Part shown: piece by piece, positions 6,987 through 10,555 of the stretch
Layout: each line of letters begins with the position of its first letter
Numbering within the stretch: the first letter of the stretch is position 1
Origin: CANLWN01 sp039815505
GTDB taxonomy: Bacteria; Bacteroidota; Bacteroidia; Flavobacteriales; Flavobacteriaceae
NCBI GenBank assembly: GCA_039815505.1
Contig: JBCBZE010000093.1
Location: 1 to 10,555 of the forward strand
Direction: 5' to 3'
Length of the DNA stretch: 10,555 nt
Translations under genes and position numbers: made by a program
Notes under the pieces: model-generated
Database searches by the model: none
The model's input: only the letters and a program-made list of their open reading frames with translations
What the model was told of the DNA's origin: nothing

Positions 6987-8919
6987 ACTCGTGTAAGACT
7001 TTATTTCTACTAATATTATCACTAGTAGTTTTCTCTGATTGGTCCAATTTACAAAAATCGGAATTATTGGAAACATATTCCGGTACTATTTCTTTCATCA
7101 ATTTAACAATATCCCCATTAAAAAACATATTGGAAACACAAAGTTCATCAATTTTAGATCGCACCGCGGCATAATCCAGCTCCCTCACTTTGCCTATCAT
7201 TATTTTTTTGTGATAAGTAGGAAGCGTGTTTTCGCCATTGGCCAACAACTCCTCGTACAATTTTTCCCCTGGTCTAAGACCGGTAACCTTTATATCGATG
7301 TCTTCTGGATATCGCAATCCGGAAAGTTTGATCATATTCTTGGCCAAATCAAATATCTTAACGGATTCGCCCATATCAAAGATAAATATTTCACCACCCT
7401 GCCCCATGGCCGCAGCCTCTAACACCAGTTGTGAAGCTTCGGGAATAGTCATAAAAAATCTAGTGATATCCTTATGCGTAACGGTTAAAGGGCCTCCTTT
7501 TTCAATTTGTTTTTTAAATAGGGGGATTACAGAACCGTTGGACCCCAGAACGTTGCCAAATCTTGTAGTTATAAACTTGGTTTTGTTTTCTTGGTGCATA
7601 CAACTTATGTACATTTCGGCTATGCGCTTGGTCGCTCCCATTACATTGGTTGGGTTAACCGCTTTATCCGTAGAAACAAAAACAAATTTTTCAACATTAT
7701 GCGTGATGGAAAGATCTACCACCATTTTTGTTCCCGCAATATTTATTTTAATGGCTTCGTACGCATTATATTCCATCAAGGGCACATGTTTATAGGCCGC
7801 GGCATGGAATACCATTGTGGGTTTATATTCTTGGAAGAACGTGTTCATCCTATTCTTGTCCCTAATATCAGCAACGATAGGAATAAAATTGTGAAACCCA
7901 TTTTGCTTAAGTTCCTGTTGCAAATCATAAAGTGAGGATTCTGCTTGATCAATGACAATAAGGGATTTGTAATCATAATTCGCAATTTGTCTTACAATTT
8001 CACTACCAATGGAACCTGCTCCACCCGTAACCATGACAACCTGCCCTTTAAGCTCGCCCACTACTTTTGATTTCCTAATATTTATAGGTACCCTATTTAA
8101 TAAATCCTCTATTTGAACTTGCTTTATCTGTGAGACTTTCAGCTCTCCGTTGATCCAATCCTCAACGGGTGGGACAATTTTAACTTGTACCGGAAAATCA
8201 ACAAGGCTTTCTACCAACTGTCTCAACCGATTGTTTTCTATATTATTGATAGAAACTATGATCTCCGAAATATTTTTACTACTTACAAAATAATCCGTTA
8301 AATCCTTTCTACTGTAGACCTTTACCCCGTTAATACTCTTCCCGACCTTTTTGTTGTCATCGTCAACATAGCCAACGACCCTCGCATTGCTCGAAGTGTG
8401 GTTGGTAAGGGCATTATACGTTAAGATACCCGATTCACCTGCCCCGTAAATAAGGACATTTTTGGTGGTCTTGAACTTCTTTACCAGATTATAATATACT
8501 GTCTTAAAAACATATCTAGATGCGGTAAGCGCTATAAAACTTATTAAACTATGGATTATGATGATAGATAACGGAATCGTAAAGTCTTCCATTAAATTCA
8601 ATTGTCTGTTCACGATAACCATAAATATGGCAAGAATGCTAGAAAGACAAATTGCGTTGAAAATGTTGTAGACGTCCCTAACGCCAGTATGCCTGACAAC
8701 TCCTGTATAAGAGCCTGTAAATAAAAAGGACATTAAGGATATAAAAGAGATGATCGGTAACTGTACAACCAGTTTATCTATATCAAAATTTAGTGTAAGA
8801 TTAAAACGTATAAGATAGGATAGAATGAAGGCGATGGAAATCGTAAAAACATCTATACCTAAGACAAGCCATTTAGAGGCATATCTATGAGCGTTACTTA
8901 CCAGGTAGTTTTTTATCAT
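6985..8919 (-). CDS. capD: CapD/WbpM-type membrane-bound nucleotide-sugar 4,6-dehydratase
   Basis: A 644-residue inner-membrane enzyme of the large extended SDR group. Four N-terminal membrane helices (within about 17-135) are followed by a first Rossmann-like region with LIYGAGESG (156-164), then the catalytic SDR domain with VTGGAGSIG (297-305) as the NAD(P)-binding loop. The active site reads STDKAVNPTNVMGATK (416-431): Met427 takes the place of the usual Tyr of YxxxK and Lys431 follows, the Ser-Met-Lys triad known in WbpM-type dehydratases. The usual reaction is UDP-GlcNAc to UDP-4-keto-6-deoxy-GlcNAc, the first step to QuiNAc/FucNAc-type sugars. Length matches the family. The ATG overlaps the TGA of the upstream 96-residue ORF (ATGA), and wza follows after 38 bases. 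The exact substrate cannot be read from the sequence. Confidence 0.93.
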   Translation of the reverse strand: MIKNYLVSNAHRYASKWLVLGIDVFTISIAFILSYLIRFNLTLNFDIDKLVVQLPIISFISLMSFLFTGSYTGVVRHTGVRDVYNIFNAICLSSILAIFMVIVNRQLNLMEDFTIPLSIIIIHSLISFIALTASRYVFKTVYYNLVKKFKTTKNVLIYGAGESGILTYNALTNHTSSNARVVGYVDDDNKKVGKSINGVKVYSRKDLTDYFVSSKNISEIIVSINNIENNRLRQLVESLVDFPVQVKIVPPVEDWINGELKVSQIKQVQIEDLLNRVPINIRKSKVVGELKGQVVMVTGGAGSIGSEIVRQIANYDYKSLIVIDQAESSLYDLQQELKQNGFHNFIPIVADIRDKNRMNTFFQEYKPTMVFHAAAYKHVPLMEYNAYEAIKINIAGTKMVVDLSITHNVEKFVFVSTDKAVNPTNVMGATKRIAEMYISCMHQENKTKFITTRFGNVLGSNGSVIPLFKKQIEKGGPLTVTHKDITRFFMTIPEASQLVLEAAAMGQGGEIFIFDMGESVKIFDLAKNMIKLSGLRYPEDIDIKVTGLRPGEKLYEELLANGENTLPTYHKKIMIGKVRELDYAAVRSKIDELCVSNMFFNGDIVKLMKEIVPEYVSNNSDFCKLDQSEKTTSDNISRNKVLHE

Positions 8920-9206
8920 GAGGCAAAAACTTTTGATGTACTTATAAAAAATTCTTCCAAATCCTTAAAAAATAAATTCTTAAAAGAAGAACTATATGCT
9001 ATCCAATGCATCAACCAAACAGATGCACCGGTTTCGAAATCATATAGAACAACGTCATTGGAAACAACTGTTTCATATCCTGAAGACGTTCTATAACTAT
9101 TCAAATCGAACGCGTTTTTAACAAAATCCCCGCCGTTGCCCCATACTCGGTTTTTTATCGGAGAATCGTTATTTCCGCAATCCACATTTAGCTTAAACAC
9201 ACGCAT
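8916..9206 (-). CDS. Small hypothetical ORF at the head of the capD-wza-wzc operon
   Basis: A 96-residue frame on the same strand as capD, ending in a TGA that overlaps the capD ATG by four bases (ATGA), the usual sign of translational coupling. It has no signal peptide or clear membrane helix. It begins MRVFKLNVDCGNNDSP, has a VVLYDFETGASVWLMHW stretch in its middle, and ends with a Phe/Lys/Ser-rich tail. I do not recognise it; it could be a genuine small protein, the remnant of a larger gene, or a chance frame. The antisense 69-residue frame over the same DNA is less convincing. No TAnnTTTG box was found upstream. Confidence 0.4.
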   Translation of the reverse strand: MRVFKLNVDCGNNDSPIKNRVWGNGGDFVKNAFDLNSYRTSSGYETVVSNDVVLYDFETGASVWLMHWIAYSSSFKNLFFKDLEEFFISTSKVFAS

Positions 9207-9527
9207 AAATATACAACATATGATACTAATTACACAGATAAATATGAATACATTTTTACCATGTATAATCGATAAAATTAAGATAGCAAACGGTTCAAAA
9301 AAAACATTAGTTGTATAATTCGTTAAAACACCTGTATTTTCGGTTAATAGGTGACCCCTATTTTATTGGCTTGTTAAAAATTTATAGTGTAATATAATTT
9401 CAAATAACATTGGGTCAACCCGTTTATAATTAAATAATTTATTTCTAATAAAATACATAAGCAAAGCAATACTTCGCCTTTAATACTTATTTTTACCACT
9501 TATTATTTTTACAAATATTCTTGGTCC
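9207..9527. other. Divergent intergenic region of the polysaccharide locus
   Basis: A strongly AT-rich stretch of 321 bases separating the minus-strand operon from the plus-strand epimerase. It must carry promoters for both sides if each starts here, yet no full TAnnTTTG match was found on either strand; TATTTTTA near 9488-9495 is a one-mismatch candidate for the epimerase. Possible structure: CACCTGT/ATAGGTG (9329-9353, one G-T pair), TGACCC (9352-9357) complementary to GGGTCA (9413-9418), and the short GGGT-CA-ACCC element at 9413-9422. No gene is seen. Confidence 0.5.
9329..9353 (+). promoter_or_regulatory. Possible hairpin in the divergent region
   Basis: CACCTGT at 9329-9335 can pair with the AGGTG-ending segment up to 9353 over seven positions, including one G-T pair, with an 11-base loop. 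It lies about 175 bases before the epimerase start and could be part of a long leader or a binding site. Evidence is the pairing only. Confidence 0.25.
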
Positions 9528-10555
9528 ATGAAAATTTTAGTAACCGGTGCTGCCGGGTTTATTGGTTTCCACATTACTAAAAAACTACTTGAAAAGGGAC
9601 ATGAGGTGGTTGGATTGGACAACATAAACGATTATTACAATATTAATCTCAAGTATGCACGCTTAGAAAATTTAGGTGTTACCAGAGATCGTGCCGAGCT
9701 GTTCCACAAAAAAAATGCAAGTTCAACGTATAAAAACAATTTTTCCTTTGTTAGGATGAACTTGGAAAATAGGGAGGCGTTACCTCAACTTTTTGAACAG
9801 GAAAAGTTTGATGTTGTTTGTAATTTGGCGGCACAAGCAGGTGTTAGGAACAGTATAAAAAACCCCAATGTATACGTTGATAGCAATGTAGTGGCATTTC
9901 TTAATCTTTTAGAGTGTTGTAGACATAATGCCATACAACATTTAGTATATGCCAGCAGTTCCAGTGTGTATGGTTCCAATACCGAGATACCTTTTAAAGT
10001 GACGGATAATGTGGACCACCCCATTAGTTTATATGCCGCTACTAAAAGGAGTAATGAATTAATGGCGCATACATATAGCCATTTATACGGTTTCCCTACT
10101 ACTGGTCTTCGTTTTTTTACAGTTTATGGCCCTTGGGGAAGACCGGATATGGCCCTATTTCTTTTCACGGATGCGATAGTAAACGGAAAGGTTCTTAAAG
10201 TATTCAATCATGGGGAAATGGAACGGGATTTTACTTATATAGACGATATATCGCAAGGCGTGGTATTGGTGCTGGAGGAAGATATTGAAAAACGTAGGGC
10301 AAATGGTCAACTACCCAAATTATACAATATTGGGAATAACACATCTGTTAAGTTATCGGATTTTATTAAAGAGATAGAAACACATCTTAACAAAGAGGCT
10401 AAAAAGGAAATGCTTCCCATACAGCCGGGCGATGTGGAAAAGACATGGGCCAATGTGGACAACCTTATAGAGGATTATGGATATAAGCCCAATACAACAA
10501 TCCAGGAGGGAGTAAGGAAGTATGTGGAATGGTATTCCGAATACTATGGAACTTA
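9528..10555 (+). CDS. UDP-glucuronate 4-epimerase-like NAD-dependent sugar epimerase
   Basis: The frame opens at ATG 9528 and runs to the right edge with 342 complete codons plus TA, so the next base probably completes a stop; the protein is close to the usual 335-350 residues and its end WYSEYYG is a typical C-terminus. It is an extended SDR: NAD-binding loop GAAGFIG (7-13), then LDNINDYYN, which is characteristic of the UDP-glucuronate epimerase branch. ASSSSVYG (142-149) contains Ser144, and Tyr169/Lys173 form the YxxxK catalytic pair (YAATK). RFFTVYGPWGRPDMALF and NHGEMERDFTYIDDI further match this branch (CapI/LspL type). The expected reaction is UDP-glucuronate to UDP-galacturonate in the cytoplasm, for the same polysaccharide as the divergent operon. 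Related 4-epimerases of other UDP-sugars cannot be fully ruled out. Confidence 0.9.
   Translation, partial: MKILVTGAAGFIGFHITKKLLEKGHEVVGLDNINDYYNINLKYARLENLGVTRDRAELFHKKNASSTYKNNFSFVRMNLENREALPQLFEQEKFDVVCNLAAQAGVRNSIKNPNVYVDSNVVAFLNLLECCRHNAIQHLVYASSSSVYGSNTEIPFKVTDNVDHPISLYAATKRSNELMAHTYSHLYGFPTTGLRFFTVYGPWGRPDMALFLFTDAIVNGKVLKVFNHGEMERDFTYIDDISQGVVLVLEEDIEKRRANGQLPKLYNIGNNTSVKLSDFIKEIETHLNKEAKKEMLPIQPGDVEKTWANVDNLIEDYGYKPNTTIQEGVRKYVEWYSEYYGT

Noticed and set aside
6956..7935. Plus-strand frames of 72-189 residues
   Set aside because: They are antisense shadows of capD, whose motifs and length are unambiguous.
8887..9096. Plus-strand frame of 69 residues
   Set aside because: It runs antisense across the start of capD and the 96-residue ORF and has no recognisable motif or leader.
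9413..9422. GGGTCAACCC as an operator palindrome
   Set aside because: The arms are only four bases and no matching site was found near the other start.
9488..9495. TATTTTTA as the epimerase promoter
   Set aside because: It misses the final G of TAnnTTTG and has no TTG at the -33 distance; such words are common in AT-rich DNA.
9785..10024. Minus-strand frame of 79 residues
   Set aside because: It is antisense to the epimerase-like gene.

Overview
The window most likely comes from a marine-type member of the Flavobacteriia (phylum Bacteroidota). The basis is AT-rich DNA, A/T-rich leaders without clear Shine-Dalgarno sites, a TAnnTTTG-type promoter box, and protein versions of Wza, Wzc and CapD that look typical of that group. 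The genus cannot be fixed from this sequence alone.

Layout: (1) bases 1-1688, minus strand, hold the N-terminal 562 residues of a large secreted beta-propeller protein that continues past the left edge; a plausible promoter lies 58 bases upstream of it. (2) 1689-2080 is non-coding. (3) 2081-3601, minus strand, is a two-gene unit: a small single-pass membrane protein of unknown function, then a polytopic HTTM (vitamin K-dependent gamma-carboxylase-like) protein whose ATG directly abuts the stop codon of the first. (4) 3757-9206, minus strand, is the core of an exopolysaccharide/capsule operon in the order small unknown ORF (96 aa), capD-type nucleotide-sugar 4,6-dehydratase, wza-type export lipoprotein, wzc-type co-polymerase and tyrosine kinase. 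(5) 9207-9527 is a divergent intergenic region. (6) 9528 to the right edge, plus strand, is a UDP-glucuronate 4-epimerase-like gene that is probably complete except for the last base of its stop codon.

How it fits together: the epimerase and the CapD dehydratase would supply nucleotide sugars (probably UDP-galacturonate and a UDP-4-keto-6-deoxy-HexNAc intermediate) for a Wzx/Wzy-type polysaccharide. Wzc would control chain length and polymerisation at the inner membrane, and Wza would form the outer-membrane exit. No glycosyltransferase, flippase, polymerase or cognate phosphatase lies in the window; the rest of the locus may lie beyond the right edge.

The least ordinary part is the HTTM gene pair beside the polysaccharide operon. 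By eye, the HTTM protein keeps residues matching the His160 and Lys218 positions of human gamma-glutamyl carboxylase, and its small partner is unrecognised. No mobile elements, CRISPR arrays, tRNAs or rRNAs were seen.
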